The notes under the pieces are model-generated. The model made no database searches. It saw only the letters and a list, made by a program, of their open reading frames with translations, and was not told where the DNA came from. DNA of 34,714 nucleotides from an uncultured Eubacteriales bacterium (GTDB lineage Bacteria; Bacillota; Clostridia; Oscillospirales; CAG-272), in contig CAKSPL010000004.1 in assembly GCA_934481325.1 (NCBI GenBank), forward strand, positions 1 through 34,714. Direction: 5' to 3'. The translations under genes and the position numbers were made by a program. This document shows, piece by piece, positions 7,646 through 13,957 of the stretch. Position 1 is the first letter of the stretch, and each line of letters starts with the position of its first letter.

Positions 7646-9076
7646 TCAAAGCCCCAGCTTGAAGGGGTTCATAATGCCGTTGGGGTCCAGCTCGCGCTTG
7701 ATGCCCTCAAACACCTGCATCGCAGGTCCGTACTGCTCCTTCATCAGTCTGCCGAGCTTGATGCCCACGCCGTGATGATCGTTCACCACGCCGCCGTGCG
7801 CCAGGGCGGTGCGCACGCCGGTCGTCCAGATTTCCTGGTGCAACCGCAACGCCTCCACCGGGTCGGCAGGCACGTCCTTGCCGTCCACGATGAAGCGGTC
7901 GTAGACCATCGCCCCCCACTCGTACCAGTGGGAGAAGTGCGCAATGAATTTTGCCTGCGGGAATTTCGTTTCGATTGCTTCCTTCATCGCCCAATAGATT
8001 TCCTCGATTTTGCCGTAGGGCGCAATCGTATCCATCGTGCCGAACATCTGCGGAATGTCCATCATATGCCCGGGGTAGAAGAAGGTGATTTTTTCCTTCC
8101 ACCATTTTTCGCCGTACTCACTGCCCATATCCTCGGCACCGTAGCGGGCAAAGGTGTCCAGCAGGATTTTCTCCTCCACGTCCACCAGCTCCTTCACGCC
8201 CTCGTATGCCACATTCATAAACGCGCCCTCGCGTTCCACGCCCACGATTTTTTTGATGAGGGACGCGGTTTCCGCCGGGTCATACAGGCGCATCACGGAG
8301 GGCTTGAACTTCTGCAACAGCTCCCGCGCCGCCTTGAAAGCACCGCTCATATCCTTGAAGAGGAACCCGCGGAAGCGGCGCACCTCCGGCTGGTCGTAAA
8401 TGCGGATCTGTGCCTTGGTAATCACGCCCAGCGTCCCCTCGGAGCCGATGAAAATCTGATTGAGATCGGGACCTGCCGCGTGCTTGGGGGCGGGAGAGGT
8501 GTAAATGATATCCCCGTTCGGCAGTACCACCTCCATCTGCAGCACCATATCGTCAATCTTGCCGTACTTGGTGGAAACCACGCCGATGCCCCGGTGGGCA
8601 AGGAACCCGCCGACCGTGGAGCAGGTGAGAGACGAGGGGTAGTGCATCGTTGCCTTGCCCACCTCGTTTGCCGCCCACTCGATATGCTTGTAGATGGCAC
8701 CCGTGCCGCACTCAATGTACATTGCGTCGGTGTTCACTTCATAAATCCGATTCATCCGCTTGGTGTCCAGCACGATGCCGCCCGCCACCGGGATGGCACC
8801 GCCCTGCGTGCCGCCTCCGCCGCCCCAGGTGGTGACGGGGATTTTATAATAATTGGCAATCTTCAACACCTTGGAAGTCTCCTGCGCGTCCCCCGGTGCC
8901 ACCACAAAGTCCGCCTGCGGCATCATTCTGCCGCGGTCCGCCCACATACGGGAAAGCCAGTAGTAGTCCACACTGTGGGTCACCTTGTCAATCTCCTTGA
9001 CGGAGCAGTTTTCCTTGCCGACCGCGTCCTCCAGTTCCGTGAGGATCATCGCGTGCAGAAATTCGCTTCTTTCCAT
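7646..9076 (-). CDS. FAD-binding oxidase/dehydrogenase, GlcD / alkyl-DHAP-synthase type
   Basis: A 476-residue flavoprotein of the vanillyl-alcohol-oxidase superfamily, the group that includes D-lactate and glycolate dehydrogenases. The FAD-binding half (about 50-230) shows PQADFVVAPGDAQETSKVLK, the diphosphate loop TTWGGGGGTQGGAIP and GSEGTLGVITKAQIRIYDQ. The C-terminal cap ends in HGGVVNDHHGVGIKLG and the usual IKRELDPNGIMNPFKLGL tail. It should oxidise a 2-hydroxy-acid or related alcohol, or run in reverse. Its immediate neighbours are an Fe-S protein downstream and a sugar isomerase upstream (15-base gap), and the operon also has an ETF, as in ETF-coupled lactate dehydrogenases of acetogens. 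Ribosome site AAAGGATAG, ATG 9076. Confidence 0.9.
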   Translation of the reverse strand: MERSEFLHAMILTELEDAVGKENCSVKEIDKVTHSVDYYWLSRMWADRGRMMPQADFVVAPGDAQETSKVLKIANYYKIPVTTWGGGGGTQGGAIPVAGGIVLDTKRMNRIYEVNTDAMYIECGTGAIYKHIEWAANEVGKATMHYPSSLTCSTVGGFLAHRGIGVVSTKYGKIDDMVLQMEVVLPNGDIIYTSPAPKHAAGPDLNQIFIGSEGTLGVITKAQIRIYDQPEVRRFRGFLFKDMSGAFKAARELLQKFKPSVMRLYDPAETASLIKKIVGVEREGAFMNVAYEGVKELVDVEEKILLDTFARYGAEDMGSEYGEKWWKEKITFFYPGHMMDIPQMFGTMDTIAPYGKIEEIYWAMKEAIETKFPQAKFIAHFSHWYEWGAMVYDRFIVDGKDVPADPVEALRLHQEIWTTGVRTALAHGGVVNDHHGVGIKLGRLMKEQYGPAMQVFEGIKRELDPNGIMNPFKLGL

Positions 9077-9091
9077 CTTTTCTATCCTTTC

Positions 9092-10495
9092 TCAGTCCAG
9101 TGTTTTGTCCACCGCAAGGTTCGGCACGTATTTGCAGAACTCGCGGATTTCGGCGGTAAAGTCGCCCTCGATTTCGGCAAAGTGGTGGATGTAGGGTCCG
9201 TCCAGCAACCGGTCCTCCCACGCCTGCAGGTCGTCAAACTCCGCCCAAAGATAGGTGCCGTGCGTCTGCGGACCCTTGGTGGTATGCACCTTGCCGGCAA
9301 GCACCATATAATTGCCGTTTTCCTGATCGATTCTTGCCAGCGTATACTCGCCGGGCTTCACGCGGAACCATTCTCGCTGATTGACCAGCCGTGCCGGGCT
9401 GTCCGGGGCTTTGACCGAGAGCGGGAAGGGGCCGCAGTGCCAGAGCAATTCCGCGTTGCGGTTTTCGGGGTGGCGCACCGTAAATTCGCCGAGGAACGGG
9501 GTCTTTTCCCCGAAAGCTGCGGCGGACATCAGTGCCATCGTCAAGGCGCAGTGCAGGTCGCTCTCACAGCTGACGATATAGCCCATATCGGCAAGGATTC
9601 CGTACACGGCGCAGGGGGCAAGCCCTTCAAACATCACGGGGGTCGCCGTCCAGCACTCGGCGGAAAGCACGTCCAGCCGGAACTCCTCAAACAGCCCGAT
9701 GTAGGTCACCAGCAGGCACGCCATCCGGGTGAGATAATTCGGCGTGAGGTCGTCCATCTGATATTTCTCACGGAACAGTGCCTCGTAGCTTGCGATTTTC
9801 TCTTTTTCGGTTTCCATCGTTTTCGTGAAACGATCCTGCAGTACCGCCAGATTGATGGGGGTAATCCGCAAGCCGAATTTCTGCATCAGCTCGCCCTCGT
9901 TCCAGATGACCGAGAAAAAGGGTGCCGGGCGGGTGCCAAGCTGCCCCACGCGAAGCCCGCGGAAGTTTTTCACCATACACGCCACGCGGAAAAAGCGGGT
10001 CAGTGCTTCGGCAAATTCCGCGTCCTCCACGCGGCAGCACGGGATGTGGGAAAACGGAATATTGTAGCGTTGCAATTGGCGCGAAATCCCGAACAGCCCG
10101 CACTGGGAGTCGGTGGGGCGCATCCCCTCCTCGTAATACTCGTCGTCCAGCGGGGCAAAAAGCGCAAACGGCACGCCGAGTGCCTTGGCAACGTCCGCCG
10201 CCGCCTCCTCGTTGCCGAAGTTGGCGTTGATCATCACCACCGCGTCCACGCCCGCCTCCCGGAACCTTGCAATCGCCTCGGCGGCGGTGTCGTCGTTATA
10301 AATCAGATCCTTACAGCCAAGCCCCTTGGTATCGACAAAGGAGACGTGCGGGGTGGCAAAGTTTTTTTCGATGTACTCCACGGTGGCGGCTCCGCGCGCC
10401 TCGGCGGAACTCCAGGTCAGAAAGGTTTTGGCGGGCCTGTCCGTGGTGTTGCGGCGCATCGGCAAAAGCCCGACCTTGATCTCATAATTCAGCAT
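9092..10495 (-). CDS. L-fucose isomerase-like sugar isomerase (FucI/AraA fold)
   Basis: A 467-residue member of the L-fucose/L-arabinose isomerase-like family, which interconverts aldoses and ketoses with a divalent metal. True FucI is near 590 residues; this belongs to the shorter branch. Visible family features are the N-terminal Rossmann-like part (VDAVVMINANFGNEEAA), VLSAECWTATP, the metal-site stretch SCESDLHCALTMALMSA and HCGPFPLS, and the C-terminal YLWAEFDDLQAWEDRLLDGP, which resembles the fucose isomerase tail. It is the first gene of the operon, right behind a promoter at 10528-10556 and a very good ribosome site (AAGGAGG, 10503-10509). Other members of this branch act on sulfoquinovose or unknown hexoses, so the sugar is uncertain. 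Confidence 0.85.
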   Translation of the reverse strand: MLNYEIKVGLLPMRRNTTDRPAKTFLTWSSAEARGAATVEYIEKNFATPHVSFVDTKGLGCKDLIYNDDTAAEAIARFREAGVDAVVMINANFGNEEAAADVAKALGVPFALFAPLDDEYYEEGMRPTDSQCGLFGISRQLQRYNIPFSHIPCCRVEDAEFAEALTRFFRVACMVKNFRGLRVGQLGTRPAPFFSVIWNEGELMQKFGLRITPINLAVLQDRFTKTMETEKEKIASYEALFREKYQMDDLTPNYLTRMACLLVTYIGLFEEFRLDVLSAECWTATPVMFEGLAPCAVYGILADMGYIVSCESDLHCALTMALMSAAAFGEKTPFLGEFTVRHPENRNAELLWHCGPFPLSVKAPDSPARLVNQREWFRVKPGEYTLARIDQENGNYMVLAGKVHTTKGPQTHGTYLWAEFDDLQAWEDRLLDGPYIHHFAEIEGDFTAEIREFCKYVPNLAVDKTLD

Positions 10496-10502
10496 AACAC
10501 TT

Positions 10503-10556
10503 CCTCCTTCTTATCGGAATTACTTTCATTGTAGCAGAGCGCGTGGGGGTTGTAAA
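10503..10556 (-). promoter_or_regulatory. Promoter and ribosome site of the sugar operon
   Basis: On the minus strand a -35 box TTTACA (10551-10556), a 17-base spacer and a -10 box TACAAT (10528-10533) are followed by AAGGAGG (10503-10509) seven bases ahead of ATG 10495. The -35 differs from consensus by one base and the -10 by one. It faces the AraC-type gene. Confidence 0.85.
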
Positions 10557-10640
10557 TGTTCATTTTGCGCATTTTTTTGTACAAACCGATACATTCCGCG
10601 TTTTTTGTGTTATACTGTATACGGAAAATACGGAAAGGAG
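10557..10640 (+). promoter_or_regulatory. Divergent control region and promoter of the AraC-type regulator
   Basis: The AraC gene has a -10 box TATACT at 10611-10616 but no good -35, and the ribosome site AAAGGAG at 10634-10640. Between the two divergent promoters lie two short symmetric sequences that could be operator half-sites: AAATGTTCATTT (10555-10566) and TTGTACAA (10577-10584). The weak -35 fits a gene that is activator- or self-controlled. Operator assignment is a guess. Confidence 0.5.
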
Positions 10641-10648
10641 CAACGCCG

Positions 10649-11479
10649 ATGAAAATCATCCCGTTTGAGGAGCTGTACCACAGCGAGTTTACGGTCACCG
10701 ACCCGATTTCCAAGCCTCAGAACTGGTATTCGCGCGGGAGCGAGTACAATTCTCTCGACAAGCCGAAGGTTTCCCACACCTTTCTGTGGTTCAAAAACTG
10801 CACCGGCACGCTGACCGACGCGGCAGGCACGGTGCTGGAAATCCCGCGCGGAGCGTTGATTTACACCGCAAAAGGCTCCCGCTACGTCATCCGCTTTCAC
10901 GGCACGGCACCGGGCGTGACCGATACCGTGGTCATCCATTTTCAGCTCCACGGGGAGGGCGGCGGGGATATCGCCCCCGTCCCTTCCGCGGTGATTTGTA
11001 TGAAAAGTGCGGATGCGGGGCTTTGTGCCGCCATCGACTCGCTTGCCGGGGAGTTTCGCAAAAACGTCATCTGCACGCCGGAACTCAAAGCCGTCATTTA
11101 TCAGATTTTTGCCGTCATCTGCCGCAAAAGCCGCAGTGAGGGGGCGGACCGGAGCTTTGCCTGCATCCGCCGCGGCATCGAACTGTTGGAGGCGGGCAGT
11201 ACCCTGCCCGTGCGGGAGCTGGCGGCTCTCTCCGGCGTGGGGGAATGCTATTTCCGGCGGCTGTTCAAGGAGTACAGCGGAGATTCGCCCGTGGAATTTC
11301 GCCAGAAGCACCGCATTGAAAAGGCAAAGCAGCTGCTCCTTTCCGACGAGATGCTGCCCGTGGGCGTGATTGCCGGGGAGCTGGGCTTTGCCGACATCTA
11401 TCATTTCAGCAAGACCTTCAAGCACTACGTGGGTGTCTCTCCCGCCGCATTTGCGCGCTCGGTGACGAAAAAGAAATAG
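10649..11479 (+). CDS. AraC-family transcriptional regulator
   Basis: A 276-residue regulator with an N-terminal cupin-like sensing half (EIPRGALIYTAKGSRYVIRF) and a C-terminal double helix-turn-helix. The first helix-turn-helix is VRELAALSGVGECYFRRLFK, the second is VGVIAGELGFADIYHFSKTF, followed by the family signature HYVGVSPAAFA. The frame is open for 31 more codons upstream, but ATG 10649 has AAAGGAG eight bases ahead and begins where the family homology begins. It is transcribed away from the sugar operon, with 153 bases between start codons, which is the usual position for a substrate-sensing activator of that operon. The inducer is unknown. Confidence 0.93.
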   Translation: MKIIPFEELYHSEFTVTDPISKPQNWYSRGSEYNSLDKPKVSHTFLWFKNCTGTLTDAAGTVLEIPRGALIYTAKGSRYVIRFHGTAPGVTDTVVIHFQLHGEGGGDIAPVPSAVICMKSADAGLCAAIDSLAGEFRKNVICTPELKAVIYQIFAVICRKSRSEGADRSFACIRRGIELLEAGSTLPVRELAALSGVGECYFRRLFKEYSGDSPVEFRQKHRIEKAKQLLLSDEMLPVGVIAGELGFADIYHFSKTFKHYVGVSPAAFARSVTKKK

Positions 11480-11554
11480 TTTACGGAATGTTCACCCCCG
11501 CGCGCCGTGTGCCGCGGTATAATGAAAATATCGAGAAAAGAAAGGATTTCAACT

Positions 11555-12385
11555 ATGGAAAACGGAAGCGAAACCAACTTTTTATCCCGCGCGCTGAATC
11601 GCCTTGCCGATTTTATTCAGAACCACACGAGGGGCTTTGTAACCTTCGCGCTGGCACTGATTCTCGGCATCATCACCATCCGCATTATCCTTGCCGTTGT
11701 CAAAAAGAACGTCAACAAGTCCAAAATCAAGGGCGCGGCGGGGGATTTTCTGATTTCCGCCGTCAAGGTCACGCTCTATATCATTTATATCATTGCCCTG
11801 CTGGCTCTGCTCGGCGTGCCGACCACCAGCCTTGTGGCAATGCTTTCCGCCTTTGCCCTTGCCATCTCGCTGGCACTGCAAAACACCTTTTCCAACGTGG
11901 CGGCGGGGCTGATGATCGTTTCCACCAAGCCCTTCAAGGAGGGGGATTTCGTGGACATCGGCGGCACCACCGGCACGGTGGAAACCATCACGATTTTCAA
12001 TACCAAGCTGACTACGCCCGACAACAAGGAGGTTTTCCTGCCCAACAACACGGTGTCCTCCGCCAACATCACCAATTACAGTGCCAAGGACACGCGGCGG
12101 CTGGATCTGGTGTTTTCCGCGTCGTATGACGCCAGCCCCGCCAAGGTCAAGGAAACGATTCTCGGCGTGATTGCAAAGCACCCGGAGATTGAGTCCACCC
12201 CCGCGCCGATGGTGCGCCTGACCGAGCACGGCGAAAGCTCGCTGAATTACGTGACCCGCGTGTGGGTCAGGCAAAAGGACTACTGGAACGTGAATTTTGA
12301 CCTCAAGGAGGAGGTGCTGGACGCCTTTACCGAGGCGGGCATCAGCGTGCCGTACAACCAACTGGACGTGCATATCACGAAATAA
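11555..12385 (+). CDS. mscS: Small-conductance mechanosensitive channel (MscS family)
   Basis: A 276-residue membrane channel that opens on membrane tension and releases solutes after osmotic downshock. There are three membrane segments near residues 27-49, 67-88 and 92-115; the third is the pore helix (SAFALAISLALQNTFSNVAAGLMI), followed by the beta domain signature FKEGDFVDIGGTTGTVETI and LPNNTV, then an alpha-beta C-terminal domain. Length is that of the minimal E. coli type (286). ATG 11555 is chosen because AAAGGA lies 8-9 bases before it, whereas upstream in-frame codons have no ribosome site. A TATAAT box lies at 11518-11523 but without a convincing -35. A small hairpin (12390-12409) follows the stop. 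Confidence 0.95.
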   Translation: MENGSETNFLSRALNRLADFIQNHTRGFVTFALALILGIITIRIILAVVKKNVNKSKIKGAAGDFLISAVKVTLYIIYIIALLALLGVPTTSLVAMLSAFALAISLALQNTFSNVAAGLMIVSTKPFKEGDFVDIGGTTGTVETITIFNTKLTTPDNKEVFLPNNTVSSANITNYSAKDTRRLDLVFSASYDASPAKVKETILGVIAKHPEIESTPAPMVRLTEHGESSLNYVTRVWVRQKDYWNVNFDLKEEVLDAFTEAGISVPYNQLDVHITK

Positions 12386-12389
12386 GAGC

Positions 12390-12409
12390 AGGTTCCAAAG
12401 GAACCTTTT
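12390..12409 (+). terminator. Weak hairpin terminator after mscS
   Basis: AGGTTCC, loop AAA, GGAACCT followed by TTT. The stem is 7 bp and the T-run short, so read-through into the metallo-hydrolase gene is likely. A second GC hairpin (CGCCCCGCGCGGGGCG) lies near 12447-12461. Confidence 0.5.
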
Positions 12410-12493
12410 GAAAAACCCTCCTCCCGCTCTTTCCGAAGCCTTCGCCCCGCGCGGGGCGCACTCTCCCAAATACAAGGAAAAGAGGATAAACCT

Positions 12494-13234
12494 ATGAGAC
12501 TGACCTTTCTCGGCACCAGCCACGGGAGAACCGAAAAAAATGCCTTCTGCTCCTCCACGATGATTTCGGTGGGAGAGCGGCATTATCTGATTGACGCCGG
12601 TGCGCCCATCACCACACTGTTGCAGAACGTGGGGGTTCCCTTTTCCTCGGTGGCGGGTATTTTTATCACCCACTCGCACGGGGATCACATCGCGGGGCTG
12701 GTGGAATACACCCGCGAAATGGAGTGCTTTCCCGCCAACGCCGGTGTGCGCACGCCCGTGTACGTGCCGGAGGAGAAAACCTACCTGCGGATGTCCTATT
12801 TCCTGTTCGGCAAGGAGGCATTCCGCCGGCACCGCGTGATTTTTCACCCCTATGAGGCGGGCGTGGTGTTTGATGACGGGGTTCTGCGCCTTACGGCAAC
12901 CCCCAATCTCCATACGGCAAATTCCTATTCCTTCCTGGCGGAGGCCGAGGGCAAGCGCGTGATTTTTACCGGCGACCTTGCCGCAGGAATGCCCGATTAT
13001 CCGAAGATGGCGCAGGACGCGCCCTCGGATGCGGTGATCTGCGAGGCGGCGCATACGCGATTGAACAAGCCCGAAACCGAGGAGATTCTGAAACGCACCA
13101 AAACGGCGCGCTTTGTGATTCACCACCGCGCCCCGAAATGCAACCCGGACGAGGCAATCGACGGCTTCACCCGCGATATGGCACCGTATTTCCCGGTGAT
13201 TCTCGCCCGGGACGGGATGATTCTGGAAGTATAG
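12494..13234 (+). CDS. MBL-fold metallo-hydrolase, RNase Z-like
   Basis: A 246-residue metallo-beta-lactamase-fold enzyme. The metal motif HSHGDH is at residues 60-65, preceded by LIDAG and followed by FTGDLAAGMPD and CEAAHTRLNKPE, which hold further metal ligands, and a late His in FVIHHRAPK. The start FLGTSHGRTEKNAFCSS resembles ribonuclease Z and related phosphodiesterases (FLGTSxG), but true RNase Z is about 300 residues with an exosite arm I do not see here, so this is probably a paralogue with unknown substrate. Ribosome site AAAGAGGA, ATG 12494. The stop codon overlaps a small GCCCC/GGGGC hairpin (13234-13246). Confidence 0.88.
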   Translation: MRLTFLGTSHGRTEKNAFCSSTMISVGERHYLIDAGAPITTLLQNVGVPFSSVAGIFITHSHGDHIAGLVEYTREMECFPANAGVRTPVYVPEEKTYLRMSYFLFGKEAFRRHRVIFHPYEAGVVFDDGVLRLTATPNLHTANSYSFLAEAEGKRVIFTGDLAAGMPDYPKMAQDAPSDAVICEAAHTRLNKPETEEILKRTKTARFVIHHRAPKCNPDEAIDGFTRDMAPYFPVILARDGMILEV

Positions 13235-13248
13235 CCCCTGCGGGGCGG

Positions 13249-13360
13249 CTGATAGGCTGACGCTTTGCACGACAAAGGGGCAATGCCCCTTTGTCCACTT
13301 TCTTTGCGCCTACTCCCTGCAAAGAAAGCGGGTATGGACGCTTGCGGTGTAACGGCTTGT
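13249..13360 (-). repeat. Mosaic intergenic repeat, copy A
   Basis: Read on the minus strand this matches copy C (26637-26822) over CCGTTACACCGCAAGCGTCC, then ATACCCGCTTTCTTTGCAG and AAAGAAAGTGGACAAAG. It contains its own perfect hairpin at 13272-13294 (ACAAAGGGGC, loop AAT, GCCCCTTTGT). No gene is supported here. Confidence 0.75.
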
Positions 13361-13409
13361 GTCGCTCCCGTGAGTTGGATGGAATCTGCGAAAGAATTTT
13401 CAAAAGCCC

Positions 13410-13438
13410 TTGACAAGAGCAAAAATATTTTCTATAAT
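13410..13438 (+). promoter_or_regulatory. Consensus sigma-A promoter of the antitoxin-type small RNA
   Basis: TTGACA at 13410-13415, a 17-base spacer and TATAAT at 13433-13438: a perfect consensus with ideal spacing. There is no gene on the plus strand behind it, only two hairpins, which argues for a non-coding transcript starting near 13445. Confidence 0.9.
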
Positions 13439-13482
13439 AAAAATAAGAGGAGATCACCGGCGACGGTTGCTCTCCCTCTTAT
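13433..13482 (-). terminator. Predicted terminator of the toxin-type mRNA
   Basis: On the minus strand the 5' hairpin of the small RNA (13443-13482) is followed by TTTTATTATAG. It can therefore end the convergent toxin transcript, giving two RNAs that overlap over about 90 bases. Confidence 0.65.
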
Positions 13483-13531
13483 GGATTAAGATAACCGCAT
13501 AAGCTCGGAAGGCAGGCGGTTATCTTTTTTT
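13445..13531 (+). ncRNA. Small RNA, probable antitoxin of a type I toxin-antitoxin pair
   Basis: A transcript of about 87 bases is predicted from the promoter at 13410-13438. Its 5' hairpin pairs AATAAGAG/GAGA (from about 13443) with TCTC/CTCTTAT (13471-13482) with one bulged C, and at its tip ACCG-GCGA-CGGT forms a GNRA tetraloop (13456-13467). Its 3' end is a textbook intrinsic terminator: AAGATAACCGC (13488-13498) pairs with GCGGTTATCTT (13516-13526) followed by T's. It runs convergent to, and overlaps, the 3' end of the toxin-like peptide gene (13520-13606), so its 3' part is perfectly complementary to that mRNA. This is the geometry of txpA/RatA, bsrG/SR4 and fst par loci. Function is inferred from layout. 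Confidence 0.75.
13488..13531 (+). terminator. Intrinsic terminator of the small RNA
   Basis: Stem of 11 bp (AAGATAACCGC with GCGGTTATCTT), 17-base loop, then seven T's ending at 13531. Confidence 0.9.
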
Positions 13532-13606
13532 GTTGTGATTGATGTATTGTGCTACGAGAACGAGGAGCGAAAGAATCGCCACAAGCTCAGAAAGCGTGAT
13601 ATACAT
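13520..13606 (-). CDS. 28-residue hydrophobic peptide, probable type I toxin (holin-like/Fst-TxpA type)
   Basis: The peptide begins MYITLSELVAILSLLVLV and ends in a polar, basic tail HNKKR: one membrane helix and a charged C-terminus, as in holin-like and Fst/TxpA toxins. ATG 13606 is chosen over the ATG two codons upstream because GGAGGTGAT (13619 down to 13611), complementary to the 16S tail over nine bases, is then spaced 8 bases from the start; for the upstream ATG it would touch the start. Such a ribosome site on a free-standing 28-codon frame is good evidence it is translated. Its 3' end overlaps the antisense small RNA. Expected role: membrane-acting peptide silenced by that RNA. I infer toxicity from class features only. 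Confidence 0.75.
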   Translation of the reverse strand: MYITLSELVAILSLLVLVAQYINHNKKR

Positions 13607-13957
13607 TTGCATCACCTCCCCTCGGGATGAGGGGAGAAAAGACTTGCTCCCCTCTTTTGGGGGAAAAAAACAAGTGCGTTTGCAAAATTCGGGCGGCACT
13701 CTGACAGCCCGTTTCGGGCAAAAAACCGTTACATAGCAAGCGTCCTTGTCGTGAAAACAGAAACGCCAAAAGGAGACGCGCAAGAGGGGACTTTTTACAA
13801 AAAGTCCCCTCTTGACTCCCTCAAAAACTTTTGCACGGCTGATGCCAAACTTTGGGTGCGTAAAACCAAGGGGTGGCGAGAGCCTATTAGCCGCCGTCGA
13901 AGACGGAGTCCGCAGGTGCCTTGCAGGGAAGGCACCCCCTGCCGCATCCCCCCGGCG
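13607..13957. repeat. Mosaic intergenic repeat, copy B, with the toxin leader
   Basis: Besides the toxin leader, the stretch from about 13722 to 13955 is a copy of the mosaic repeat. It shares ACCGTTACA, GCAAGCGTCC, GAAACGCC, AAAGGAGACGCGC and TTGCACGGCTGATGCC with copy C. Inside it, AAGAGGGGACTTTTT (13783 on) and its reverse complement (to 13814) make a 15-bp hairpin with an ACA loop. It lies directly after the stop codon of the giant surface protein and could end that mRNA, though without a U-tract. No other gene is seen. Confidence 0.7.
13611..13654 (-). promoter_or_regulatory. Toxin leader with three mutually pairing 8-mers
   Basis: On the minus strand GAGGGGAG (13654-13647), CTCCCCTC (13636-13629) and GAGGGGAG (13623-13616) follow in order. 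The third includes most of the ribosome site. Element 2 can pair with element 1 (ribosome site free) or with element 3 (ribosome site hidden, 5-base loop). This is what a metastable toxin mRNA leader looks like. The 8-mers are exact; the switching is inference. Confidence 0.7.

Noticed and set aside
7772..10534. A plus-strand open frame of about 920 codons across the oxidase and isomerase genes
   Set aside because: Both genes beneath it have clear family motifs and ribosome sites on the minus strand; this frame has neither.
13783..13814. A normal terminator for the giant surface gene
   Set aside because: The stem is strong, but no T-run follows on the minus strand and the hairpin is part of a dispersed repeat, so I kept it only as a repeat.
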